Shown: positions 8,622 through 19,165 of the stretch, piece after piece
How positions within the stretch are numbered: the first letter of the stretch is position 1
How the letters are laid out: each line of letters begins with the position of its first letter
The notes under the pieces: model-generated
Database searches by the model: none
Told to the model about the DNA's origin: nothing
Seen by the model: the letters and a program-made list of their open reading frames with translations, nothing else
Origin: Zanthoxylum bungeanum
Taxonomy: Eukaryota > Streptophyta > Magnoliopsida > Sapindales > Rutaceae
Length of the DNA stretch: 64,000 bases
Direction of reading: 5' to 3'
Assembly (NCBI GenBank): GCA_019454045.1
Contig: SKCR01032777.1
Location: 124,001 to 188,000 of the forward strand
Translations under genes and position numbers: made by a program

Positions 8622-9274
8622 ATGGAAGCAACTTCACAACAACGAGTCATTAAAATCTGTGTGTTTTGTGGATCTAACTCTAGAAATAAACCAGAATTCG
8701 TTGAGGCTGCAAAGGAATTTGGGAGAGTTATAGCAGAACGAAATATGCACCTAGTATATGGCGGTATAAATCTTGGATTGATGGGAAGCATTTCAAAAGC
8801 CGTTCAGGAGGGTGGCAGTCACGTTTTGGGAATCATTCCAAAAACTTTGGCGGACGAACATATAATCGGAAAAATAAATGGAGATGAACGCATTGTCTCG
8901 GGTATGTCTGAACAACTCCTTGAAATGGTCAAAACTGCTGATGTTTTTATTTCTTTACCAGGTGGGCTAAGAACATTTGAAGAGATATTCACGGTGGCAT
9001 CATGGGCGCACTTGAACATTCATCGGAAGCCCATTGGATTACTTAACATTGATCAATTTTTCGATTTTCTGTTTGTATTTCTTGCGGAAGCCAAAAGACA
9101 TGAGTTCGTCACAAATCAATACAAGATATTTTCCTGGCTGCAACAAAGGCTGAAGAATTAATTGACCAAATCCTAGCCTTTAAACCAAAAATCTACCTCA
9201 TTCTTTACAAGTTAAACTGGTCAGATAGCGATCGTGGAAAAAAGCATAAATTGGACATAGATCTTAATCGGTAA
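8622..9274 (+). pseudogene. LOG: LOG-like cytokinin riboside 5'-monophosphate phosphoribohydrolase carried by element 1
   Basis: LOG enzymes release active cytokinin bases from their riboside monophosphates in the cytosol. The frame from ATG 8622 matches the family along its length: CVFCGSNS near residue 12, LVYGGINLGLMG near 45, GIIPKTL near 70, the SGMSEQLLEM segment near 93, SLPGGLRTFEE near 111, and the LNIHRKPIGLLNID block. The main frame stops at 9161 (179 aa) because of a one-base loss near 9123; the remaining LOG tail (AATKAEELIDQILAF...DIDLNR) continues in another frame to 9274. Plant LOG genes have several introns; this copy has none, so it was probably captured from an mRNA. Damage at key sites: the third Gly of VYGGG is Ile, the Arg of the MxxR motif is Gln, and the second Gly of PGGxGT is Arg. 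Probably inactive now. Confidence 0.88.
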
Positions 9275-9337
9275 TTTTTCGTAGAATTTCAGCTAACCAG
9301 GTATTATCTTCTAAACTCATCTTCTACTTTTTCAGAC

Positions 9338-9376
9338 ATTGGGGACAATGTCTCATTTAGGTTTATGGGGGAATAG
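9338..9376 (+). other. Conserved GGGGACAATG / G-rich motif
   Basis: cattggggacaatg followed about 20 bases later by a G-run (tatggggga). The counterparts are 16729-16762 in element B and 38406-38440 in element 2. Its position after the last ORF and its purine-rich second half suggest an internal polypurine tract or 3' regulatory signal. Confidence 0.45.
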
Positions 9377-9827
9377 TTAATAGTATCTTGTTTTTATTGT
9401 GTTATTTTTAGTCCAAATTTTTTTCGAAAAATACAAAAAAATTGAAAATTTTTACAAAAAATTAAATTTTTTTTTTTGTGTTTTTGTTTTTAACTTGATT
9501 AATCAGGTGAAATTGGTGAGAGATAGCTGTGTAAGGAGTTTCCACTATTGATACGTATCTCGAACCCATTTTCGAAACAAATTATTATTTTTTATTTCCT
9601 TTTGAATTATTTAATTTGTGAATTCTCCATAAAACTGACTAAAATGAATATTCATATGCTCAGTTGGCAGGTATTATCAACATGCATGGTAACATATGGA
9701 CATGAGCTATAATTGAAAAGTTTGTAATATTCAGTGCTCTAGTTTAATTGGAGGAAGCATCTATAAATGGCAATGGAGTAAAAAAAAATAGAAAAAGAAA
9801 AAAAAGAAAAAAAAGTGTGCAAAAAAA

Positions 9828-10063
9828 TCTGAGATCCGAGTTATTAAGTTCGTAGGTGTGTTTTAACACCTAGTGCCATAAAACCAACTGGTTTGGGAGC
9901 CATCGGCCCAAAGCTCGCTACATGGATCGAAGATGTTGCAAAAAATATATATATATGAAGTCTGAGTAATTAAGCACGTATGGGTGTCTTAACACATGGT
10001 GTCCTAAAGCCAACTGGTTTGGGAGCCACCGAACTAAAGCTCACTACATAGATGGAAGATATT
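9828..10063 (+). repeat. 133-bp tandem duplication in element 1 3' region
   Basis: Two diverged copies begin tctgag at 9828 and 9961. Both keep ccaactggtttgggagcca, aaagctc, ctacat and ggaagat. Both also keep a small hairpin near the start: GGTGT/ACACC at 9855-9870, and GTGT/ACAC in copy two. Non-coding. Confidence 0.75.
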
Positions 10064-10410
10064 GTATATAAATAAAAAAAATCAAAAAATCAAAAAAAAT
10101 TATTCCATTGCTACAAAAATATGTGAATTCTGATAAAACTTTAGGACAAAAATATTATACTCTTCTCAACTGCACTTGTGACTATTGTGGGAAAAATGAG
10201 TTGATTAATATTTTGTTGGCTGTGTATATGGAGAATGGTAAAAATAATCGGAGAATTTACTTATTCGGTAATTTAGAAAGAAACAAAATAATTATTGACT
10301 TGGATAAGAAGTTTCACATGTTTAGTCACTAACTTTTTTATTCTATTTTCTCTTGTCTTTTTGCTTTTGTGTGCATTAGTTTTATTATCTTTTTACTTTT
10401 ATCAAACGTT

Positions 10411-10523
10411 TGTGGGTATCGTTGCTGCAAGCCCTCACGAGACTACAACTCGTCCACTATGGATACCTAGGGGTTTAAAGGCTTGTTGCATACGCTAAAT
10501 GCAATCGTGATCTCTACGAAAGT
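10411..10523 (+). other. Structured 3' module shared with element B
   Basis: About 110 bases closely match 17606-17719 in a different element. Stems seen by eye: GGTATC 10415-10420 with GATACC 10462-10467; ACGAG 10437-10441 with CTCGT 10449-10453; TTGCAT 10486-10491 with ATGCAA 10499-10504; and a possible crossing pair AAGCCC 10429-10434 with GGGTTT 10471-10476. The first stem is GGTGTC/GACACC in element B, a compensatory change. Confidence 0.65.
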
Positions 10524-10583
10524 GGGTTAGTTTAATGATTTATTGTATTTTATTTTATTGTTTTGCTCGAGGACTAGCAAAAT

Positions 10584-10599
10584 GTTAGGTTTGGGGGTG
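10584..10599 (+). other. Polypurine tract of element 1
   Basis: gttaggtttgggggtg immediately precedes the TGATGAG start of the 3' LTR, the expected site of plus-strand priming. Confidence 0.7.
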
Positions 10600-12488
10600 T
10601 GATGAGTGGTAATTATATCACTATTTCTCATTCATTTAACCTAATATTTTGTATAGTTTCTCGAGTTTTATGAACCTTTTGATGTGTTTTTATTTATTTT
10701 ACATATAAAAATAATATCGGGACTTAATGGAATCAACTTGGGGATAAAACGATGAAATCTGGAGCAAAAAAAGGTCAAAAACGAAAATTTATTGTACGTG
10801 TCACGAAGTGCAATCCTAAATTCCAATTTTGCGCAAGTTTGATATTTTGGCCATAACTTTTTCATCTGATATCCAATTGAGCTGATTCAAGTTGTAGATT
10901 AAAGAAGTCTCAAAGATCTACAACTTTGAAATTTTACATAGTTTCGAATTCTGTAGTTTTCCAGTCTGAAATTAACGAATAATCGAATGTATTTTGTGTA
11001 ATTACTAAAGTCATTATCAAAAAAATAAAAAAAATTGGAAAATGACAATTTACAATTTACAATTGTCAAAATTCCACAAAACATGCTTGCATATTTGGTG
11101 GAGTGTTTTTTGGAGTGTCTTGTGGCATGTTTGGTGGAGTATTTGGTGGAGGATTTTGTGGAGTGTTTGGTGGAGTATTTGGTGGAGCAATTGGTGGAGA
11201 AATTGGTGGAAGCCTTTAGATTTTCCTATAAATACCAAGCCATTTCATTTGTAATTCTCATGCTTTCCTTAGGTTTTTGTAAGGAATTTAAGGATTGCAT
11301 CTTGTTTGTATTTATTTTCATAATTTAATTTATGCATTTTTATTTTCAGTAATAGTAGTAGTTTATTTTCTTTTATGTTTTGTAGTTAATTTTCCGTTGA
11401 GGGAAGGGTGAAGCTTTTATTATTTTAGTTTAGATTAATCTCCCTTAATTATAATATGGAAATTATAATTTAACATAAAAGGTTATACAGCCTTAATGGC
11501 TGGTTTTATTTATTTGACATAATGTGACACCGCCTATATGGTCGGTCTTTATGTGGCAGATGATTACCGCCTATATGGCTGGTTTATGGACAAATAATGA
11601 TACCGCCTTTATGGTCGGTCGGACTTAATTAAAATCTGACTTAATGAAGATATCGTATATATGACTGGTTGGTAATATCATTGATAAATTCTATATTATA
11701 GTAAAAGAGATTTTTAAATTAGTAATAGTAAAGGTGGATCCCCAACCCCTAGTATTTTATTTTTATTCTAGGGAAATGATGAAACACAATATCCACACAC
11801 TTAATAATTTATTTTCTTTTTATGGACAATTCTTTAGTTTGTTTATTGAGTCTTAAGTTTAATGCTTCTTGTTAATTGGCCATTACTAAGATTGATTTGG
11901 TAAACTTAAAATGAACTTGACGAATGGATTTTAGGTTTCATCCTTAGATTCAATAGCCCACGATCTTCCTTGAGGATATATAACCCTTTAATAGATTTCC
12001 TTACATGATAGACATATACCTGTCGGCGAGGGTAGCCACTTTTGGAACTTGAACTTAATGAATTTAGGTAACTTGGTTGACATAGACATATTATTAATTG
12101 GGTTATTTGGGTATTTGCGTATGACCATCGACAGAGGCTTTTGCATATCTTCGTGTTCCAGGTTAGCAAACTGACTTATTACCTATATATATATATATAA
12201 GAGAATCAATTCATCTTTAGGATAATATTGTGTGGAATCACAACCCTAGATCTTTGAGTCTTTTATTTATTTTTCTTAGTATTTTCTTTTATTTATTTTA
12301 TTTAAGGAAATCCACATTCAACCAACCAAAAACAATCATTATCTTCTCCATTAATTAGATACTTGTAAAAAAATAGTATCAATAATTAATAACAACAATA
12401 TGAATTAAGTCCTCGTGGGATCGTTATTTTTATACTACTTGAACGATACGTGCGCTTGCGTTATACACGTGTGATTACGCACCGGTCA
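10600..12488 (+). repeat. Element 1 3' LTR
   Basis: 1889 bases, same ends and internal order as the 5' LTR: GGTGGAG minisatellite (about 11092-11214), TATAAATA (11227-11234), inverted-repeat arms about 11396-11460 and 11690-11755 around five hairpin units, and the terminal CACCGGTCA. Followed by ctctt, the right TSD. Confidence 0.85.
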
Positions 12489-12619
12489 CTCTTCCTTTCC
12501 ATTGTCGCTAGTAATTAAATTGGCTGATATTTCTATTTGTTGATAATTTATTTCATTTCTTTGATTTATTTTGCTGGAGAACTTGCAGTAGAAATCACAG
12601 TTCATCTCGGAGTCACTGA
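12489..12619. other. Spacer right of element 1
   Basis: Starts with the right TSD (12489-12493). The rest has no recognisable feature. Confidence 0.4.
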
Positions 12620-12879
12620 ATTATTTTGTTGGAGCACTCATCCTTAGGAAAGTAGTACTACTACTAAAAATAAAAATACATAAATAAAATTACAAAATCT
12701 TAAACAAACAAGATACAATCCTTAGTCCCATATTAAGAACTCTAGGAAGGTATGAATTTTTGAAATGAAATCGGCCTGAATTTATAGGCAAGTCATGGTT
12801 CCACACATCGCGACGCATACAACCTTACACGTCGTTACGCGCCGTCGATTTTGGACGCGTGGCACGGGCTTTGCGGAGA
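12620..12879 (-). repeat. Reversed G-type LTR fragment, left part
   Basis: On the minus strand it reads cgcgt...cctataaattcaggcc...ttcatacc, like the TATA region of solo LTR G (42290-42400). The upstream half of the same LTR appears at 19166-19474, so element B interrupts it. Confidence 0.6.
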
Positions 12880-14275
12880 TGATTACTGCACTTTGAAACA
12901 TCACTTATTCTATTTTATTGTTCGATATTTAGTTCTATATATCATATTTTATTATATAATTTTTATCATTATATTAATTTAGAAAGTATTTATTATTTAA
13001 GTTAATTTAGTAATTTTCCCTTTATAGGAATTGGAAGCTTTGACCAAATTGAGAGCATTAAAGAAGAAACTTGTTGACTATTTGAAATTGAATTGGAAAA
13101 GCACACGTGGGCCAAGCTTGTTTACAAAAGAAAGAAGACAAATTGCTTGGAGGAAAAAAAGAATAAGGCATGGAGTGGGCCAAGAGAGAGAGACTGAGTT
13201 AATTAAGTTTACCAACTTAAAAAAGGAAAGCAAAGAAGAATAATGCATGTGGAAGAAGAGAGAAAGAAGTAGCAAACTTGGACCATGCATTCACGTGGGC
13301 TATTAGGTTTCAAACTTTGTTGGCCATGCAAGTGAATATGTGCTACCGTGAATATATATAAACTAAAGCCGGTTTCAGCGAAAGAGGGGGAGCAGCCTGG
13401 GCATAATACAAAATCAAGAGTTGCTGCCGAGAAACAAAAAGAACTAAAACCAGCAGAGGCCGAGAGCTGCGCATAATACAACAAAATTAGAAGCAGGCCG
13501 AGAGTTGGAGAGAAGAAATCAGAGCGCAGAAGCCGAGATGCGGAGCAGCAATAATTCAGAACGACATGTCTCTCCAATCCCAGGCTATCTTTATTTCTTT
13601 TATGGAGAACTAATCTCCTAGGCAAAGTTAGGGATGAATTCTTGTGTTTGATTTTTATTATTTATGTTTTTGATTTCCTAAGTACTTTTTATCGTTTAAT
13701 AAAATTAATGTTTGTTATTCTTTATTATCCTTCGATTATTTAGCCCGGAAATTATGTTTTGTCAAATCCTATATAGATCCAGTCATGCTTCTTCTATGTG
13801 TGGTTTGCGATTTCAGTTGTGACTGGTAAAGTTATTTTGCGTGTTGGTCTTTTGCTGCAATATTGCTTCAGGGTATATTATCGACGTTAGATAACTCGTA
13901 ACAATGACTTTTGTGTGACGTTAACATAGAGAAAATAATCATTAATTACCTTAGAATTTGAATATGTGTAGAATTGAATATCTTCCGGTTGTTGGTTTGA
14001 GATGTGAAACCTTCAATTGTGTAATAAAAGGAATCAATAATTGAATATAGGAATTTGATGCAAGAAGGATTCTCGATGCTTTGCCATACCTCTCTACTGA
14101 TATCTCTACGAATTTATCTATAGTTTCTACTTTAATTACCAATTCTATCGTTTTCTTTATTTTAGTTATTGCTTACATTTTGTTTGAGTAAATTAGTTCT
14201 GTTGTAACCTTCTCTCTGAGGAATCGACACCCCAACTATACTGTGATAACCGCAAGTCATATTTGGGCGTAATCA
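12880..14275 (+). repeat. Element B 5' LTR
   Basis: Aligns with 17819-19165 over its length. Relative to the 3' copy it has lost about 11 bases near the start and retains about 60 bases around 13065-13130 that the 3' copy lacks. A TATA-like tatatataaac lies near 13353. Open frames on the minus strand here are accidental. Confidence 0.8.
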
Positions 14276-14280
14276 AAATT

Positions 14281-14298
14281 TTGCGCCGTTGCCGGGGA
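14281..14298 (+). other. tRNA-Asp primer-binding site of element B
   Basis: TTGCGCCGTTGCCGGGGA, five bases after the LTR, with one mismatch to the Athila-type PBS. Confidence 0.88.
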
Positions 14299-14508
14299 GA
14301 CGGTTTACAAGCAAAATGAGTAGGTTTACTTAGTCACCAACAAAGCGGTAACTTCGTTCCTTATCCTTTTTTTTATTATTTTATTTATTATTATTATTTT
14401 TTTATTTCTAGTATTTAGTTTATTTATTTTATTTCAACTTTAGTTTTTAGTTTATATTTTTTATTACGCATTTTTTTTTTGTTTCCCGTATTACTTGAGT
14501 TTAATAGC

Positions 14509-16278
14509 ATGCCTAGACGTAGTGATAGGTTTGGTAGGTTTGTTAGGACTAAAGAAGAAAGCTCAGATTCTGAGAACATATTTGAAAATCATTTTTCCAC
14601 ACCATCTGTGTTTAGCGCACATAATATGAGTGAATACGAGAGACCACATAGGAGAACTCTTGAAGAGTCCTCCACCCCACTCGCACAACTACATCATCAT
14701 GCATCATGTTTCCTCCTAATGCACCACATATAGACTTTAGGCCTGAAATGATATAGCATCTCCCAACTTTTCACGGTTTAGAGAGCGAACATCCTTATGT
14801 GCACATTAGAGAGTTTGAAGAGGTTGTAACGACTTTCCATGACCGGTTTGGAACCACTGACATAATTAGACTTAAGTTATTCCCATTTACCTTTAAAGAT
14901 AGAGCTAAAAGCTGGTTATATTCTCTAAGACCGCGATCAATAGGATCATGGGGTGAGATGACACATGCATTCTTTAAAAAATACTTCCCCACCATAAGAC
15001 GAATGCCTTGAAAAGACAAATCTCCACCTTCTCCAAGATAGACAGTGAAACCTTTTATCAAACATGGGAAAGGTATAAGGAGATGTTAGCTAGTTGCCCT
15101 CACCATGGATATGAGAGTTGGCGCTTAGTAAGTTATTTTTATGATAGTCTAACCCCTAGAGAGCGCTAGTTTGTTGAGACTATGTGTAATGGTGAGTTTA
15201 TAAAGAAAGACCCCGATGAGGCATTCGAGTATTTAGATGAACTAGCTGAGAAATCTCGTACTTGGACTGGACCCAATGCCTTAGATAACATTGATAAGAC
15301 ACACACTTCTTCTAGCAAAAGCATACACCACTTTAGGGAAGATGATAGCCTTAAGGCACAAGTTAAGCTATAAACTAGACATATGAGAGCCTTAATAGCC
15401 AAAGATAGCAAGATGATGTATTTCGTAGCCCAGCTAGAATCCCAAGAGTGCCGGTATATGGTGAGATGAGAGGGACATATGAGGAACAATGCCATGCATT
15501 AGAGACGTACCAAAAGCCTTACACACCTTACTCAGATACCTATAATCCTAGTTGGACGAACCATCCCAACCTTAGTTGGCAGCAAAAGTCTCATCAGCCG
15601 AGTCAAACACCACCTAGAGGTTATAGTGCTCCTCAGTATCACACATCTATCGTTCCTAGGAATTCTTTAGAGGATACTATGCAAGCATTCATAGAAGCCC
15701 AGAAAGCAACTGTAGAGGTCCGGAAGGCAATTGTGGAAGCCTAGAGTAAAACAAATAAAAAGTTTGAGTCATTGATAACTCAGGTCGCTGAAGACCATAA
15801 GGAAATTAGGAGTCAGATCTCTAAATTGACTAATGTCATGAGTGTGCAAAAATAAGGAAAATTCTCATCCCAGATTCAACCTAATCCACTAAGTCAGCAC
15901 ATGGCACATGGTAATCATGAGGTATCCAGTATAAGATGTGTTAATGCCATAATCACTAGGAGCAGTAAGGAGGTAGGCTTGCAGGATACTCCCAAAACTG
16001 TAGGTGACCCTAAAAATAATAGTGCTAACACACCTCAGGAAGAACAAGTGCCACATTTCCAAGTTAAAGTACTTTTCCCACAAGCAATTATGCCCACAGT
16101 GAGAGTTCTAGATCTAAATGTTGAAAAACAATCACAGGGTGAGGGTGAGTGTCATTACTCTTACATGCTAGAAACAGTCCAGCCAGAAATAACTTTTATA
16201 CCACCTGAATTCAATCCTCATGAGCTGAAACTGGTCCCAAAGAACCGAAAAAGGAGAAAAGGAAAATTAGGGCTCAAT
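14509..16278 (+). pseudogene. Element B gag polyprotein, multiply broken
   Basis: Starts MPRRSDRFGRFVRTKEES at 14509. The plant retrotransposon-gag domain follows at 14760-15240: PTFHGLESEHPYVHIREFEE, LFPFTFKDRAKSWLYSL, then across a frameshift near 15000 the block ending YESWRLVSYFYDSL and the ETMCNGEFIKKDPDEAFEYL helix. Next come an NPSWTNHPNLSWQQ proline-rich segment (15540-15590) and a coiled coil near 15770-15850. The protein continues to about 16278 (ITFIPPEFNPHE...), where the pro region would begin. Stops and frameshifts near 14730, 15009, 15168, 15371, 15742 and 15853 prevent a full protein. Gag would package the element RNA if supplied intact. Confidence 0.8.
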
Positions 16279-16464
16279 TAAAAATGATACCTGAGAGATT
16301 AAAAGGGAGGTTGAGCCAACCTTTCCTTATGAGCAGCCCAAGATTTCAACATTCTCCGGACTTAGGAAGATCCATGGATAAACTGCCATAGCTAGTCAAA
16401 AATCTTGTCACATGCCTTCATCAGTACGCTAGATGGAAGCCACCATGAACAATTTAAGTGGTTA

Positions 16465-16513
16465 CGTCTGGTTGAAGACGTTAAACTTAGCGCTAACGGG
16501 GAGGCAACCCTTG
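16465..16513 (+). other. Conserved post-pol hairpins (element B)
   Basis: Perfect stem CGTCT-ggttga-AGACG (16465-16480), then agcgct and GGGGAGGCAACCC, matching 8125-8186 and 36752-36815. Confidence 0.7.
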
Positions 16514-16728
16514 CATCTGCATTTATTTTACTTTATTTTATTTTATTTATTTTAGTTTTATATTATTATGTGCTAATTGCATGTTTATTTTTTCTGTTTA
16601 GATGAGTATTTATGCATGAGTTAGCACAACCTACAGAGCCATATAACTAAAGTCTCACCAGTAGGAACCTGTTCAACTCTGCACCTGGTAGTGTTGTTCC
16701 TTAATCATTTTCTTTATATTTATCTTAC

Positions 16729-16762
16729 ATTGAGGACAATGCAAGTTTTAAGTGTGGGGGTG
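16729..16762 (+). other. GAGGACAATG / TGTGGGGGTG motif
   Basis: attgaggacaatgc, then agtgtgggggtg; counterpart of 9338-9376. Likely a 3' signal of the element family. Confidence 0.45.
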
Positions 16763-17605
16763 TATGCATGCGCATGATAATACTTGTCATAAATACATTT
16801 TTATTTTAAAAAAAATATTTGTTTTTAGTCCTTGATAGTTAAAACATAAGTCCAGTGATGATATTGTTTGTTTTAGGATGAAATCTTAAAAACGATAAGT
16901 TCTTTAATGCACTTTTATCTGATGCTTTGAGTAGTTTATCCATGTTAGACTCGTAAGCACTTAATTATAGGTTTTTAGTAGTGAAAGCCTAAGTATTTGG
17001 CAAAGTGACTAGTTGAAGAAATTGCATATCGATGAATGACCGTTTGCTTAGATTTCTATCCTAATTTTCTTGTGTTATGACGTGTGGTATGGTTGAAAAT
17101 AAAAGAAAAGTCTCTGAAGAAAGAAAATAAACCACCTATAACCGATAAGCATGAAGCTACCCATGGGCGAGTATTAGGACCACCATGAGGAGAAATGATA
17201 CCTTAAAGGGTAGGTGTGTTGGAAAAAAAAAGGAAAAAGAAAAAGTTCAAAAGAAAAGCAAAAAAAAAGGAGACAAGAAAAGAAAAAAAAACATGCCATA
17301 TTGAGCAAAAAAAAGCAACTACAGAGCTTAATCAAGATATCTAGGTTGGTTTGACCTATTGATCCCAATTTTTAAACGAAATCATTGAGTTGACTTACCT
17401 AGGAATCAAGTTGTGAATAAACCTTTACACACACACACAAACTATGAGTCTGGCTTGGATGATTTATTCAATGTCTTGGATTTGAGTTGCGTTGAGTGCT
17501 TTGAAGGTTCTCTGGTTTCATTACTAGACATTCTTTGAGGAAAAAAATTATGTGAAACTATTGGGACTACTTTATTTTATTTTTGCATGTGTTTTGAATG
17601 ATGTT

Positions 17606-17719
17606 TGTGGGTGTCGTCGCTGTAAGCCCTCTCGAGACTATAACTCGTCCACTAGGGACACCTAGGGGTTTAAGGCTTGTTGCATACGCTAAATGTAATC
17701 GTGATCCCTACGAAAGTGT
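17606..17719 (+). other. Structured 3' module (element B copy)
   Basis: Counterpart of 10411-10523. Pairs: GGTGTC 17610-17615 with GACACC 17657-17662; CGAG 17633-17636 with CTCG 17644-17647; TTGCAT 17680-17685 with ATGTAA 17693-17698 (one G-U); possible crossing AAGCCC 17624-17629 with GGGTTT 17666-17671. Confidence 0.65.
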
Positions 17720-17818
17720 CATATATAGATTTTATTTATTTTTATTTATTCAATTTAGTTTTTATTTTATTTTTGCTCTTGAATTGCTAGGGACTAGAAA
17801 TAAGCTGATTAGAGGTTG

Positions 17819-19165
17819 TGATAAGTGCATGAAAATACACTTTGAAACATCAATTATTCGAGTTTATTGTTTGGTATTTAGTTCTATATATTATATTTTA
17901 TTATATAATTTTTATCATTATATTAATTTAGAAAGTATTTATTATTTAAGTTAATTTAGTAATTTTCCCTTTATTATTGTAGGAATTGGAAGCTTTGACC
18001 AAATTGAGAGCATTAAAGAAGAAAGAAGACAAATTGTTTGGAGGAAAAGAAGAATAAGGCATGCCGTGTGCCAAGAGAGAGAGAATGAGTTAATTAAGTT
18101 TACCAAATTAAAAAAGGAAAGCAAAGAAGAATAATGCACGTGGAATAATAGAGAAAGAAGCAGCAAACTTAGACCATGCATTCACATGGGCTATTAGGTT
18201 TCAAACTTTATTGGCCATGCACGTGAATATGTGCTGCCGTGAGTATATATAAACTAAAGCTGATTTCAACGAAAGAGGGGGAGCAGCCTACGCATAATAC
18301 AAAATCAAGAGCTGGTGCCGAGAAACAAAAAGAACTAAAACCAGCAGAGACCGAGAGCTGCGCATAATACAACAAAATTAGAAGCAGGCCGATAGTTGGA
18401 GAGAAGAAATCAGAGCGCAGAAGCCGAGACGCGGAGCATCGATAATTCAGAACGACATTTCTCTCCAATCCTAGACTATCTTTATTTCTTTTATGGAGAA
18501 CTAATCTCCTAGGCAAAGCTAGGGATGAATTCTTGTGTTTGATTTTTATTATTTATGTTTTTGATTTCCTAAGTACTTTTTATCGTTTAATAAAATTAAT
18601 GTTTGTTATTCTTTATTATCCTTCGATTATTTAGCCCAGAAATTGTGTTTTGTCAAATCCCATATAGATCCAGTCATGCTTCTTCTATGTGTGGTTTGCG
18701 ATTTCAGTTGTGACTGGTAAAGTTGTTTTGCGTGTTGGTCTTTTGCTGCAGTATTGCCTGAGGGTATATTATCGACGTTAGATAACTCGTAACAATGACT
18801 TTTGTGTGCTGTTAACATAGAGAAAATAATCATTAATTACCTTAGAATTTGAATATGTGTAGAATTGAATATCTTCCGGTTGTTGGTTTGGGATGTGAAA
18901 CCTTCAATTGTGTAATAAAAGGAATCAATAATTGAATATAGAAATTTGATACAAGAAGGATTCCCGATGCTTTGCCTTTCCTCTCTACTGATATCTCTAC
19001 GAATTTATCTATAGTTTTTACTTCAATTACCAATTCTATCATTTTCTTTATTTTAGTTATTGCTTACCTTTGTTTGAGTAAATTAGTCCCGTTGTAACAT
19101 TCTCTCTGAGGAATCGACACCCCAACTATACTGCGATAATCGCAAGTCATATTTGGGCGTAATCA
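17819..19165 (+). repeat. Element B 3' LTR
   Basis: Begins TGATAAGTGCATG and ends GTAATCA; 1347 bases; TATATATAA at 18244-18252. Matches 12880-14275 with indels. Confidence 0.8.

Larger units (their letters stand above)
4846..12488 (+). mobile_element. Element 1: complete non-autonomous Athila-type retrotransposon carrying LOG
   Basis: Two LTRs (4846-6719 and 10600-12488) in the same orientation, a tRNA-Asp primer-binding site and a polypurine tract frame a 3.9-kb interior. The flanks ctttt (4841-4845) and ctctt (12489-12493) are a 5-bp TSD with one mismatch, so this is one insertion. The interior has gag remnants, an acidic unrecognised ORF, the family's post-pol hairpins, a LOG-like gene, a tandem repeat and a structured 3' module, but no protease, reverse transcriptase or integrase. 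It must have moved using proteins supplied in trans. By eye the two LTRs differ by several percent, so the insertion is not recent. Confidence 0.85.
12880..19165 (+). mobile_element. Element B: gag-only Athila-type retrotransposon
   Basis: LTRs at 12880-14275 and 17819-19165 (ends TGAT...GTAATCA), a tRNA-Asp PBS at 14281-14298, a broken gag, and then directly the post-pol hairpins and a long 3' region. Protease, RT and integrase are absent, so it was mobilised in trans. It sits inside a reversed G-type LTR. The flanks ggaga and atgtc do not show a TSD, so the insertion was either altered later or arose by recombination. Confidence 0.8.

Noticed and set aside
13209..13625. 138-codon minus-strand frame in the element B LTR (also 18208-18516)
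   Set aside because: Low-complexity, no domain, lies across the LTR promoter; shadow frame.
14795..15495. Minus-strand frames opposite element B gag
   Set aside because: Antisense shadows of the recognisable gag domain on the plus strand.
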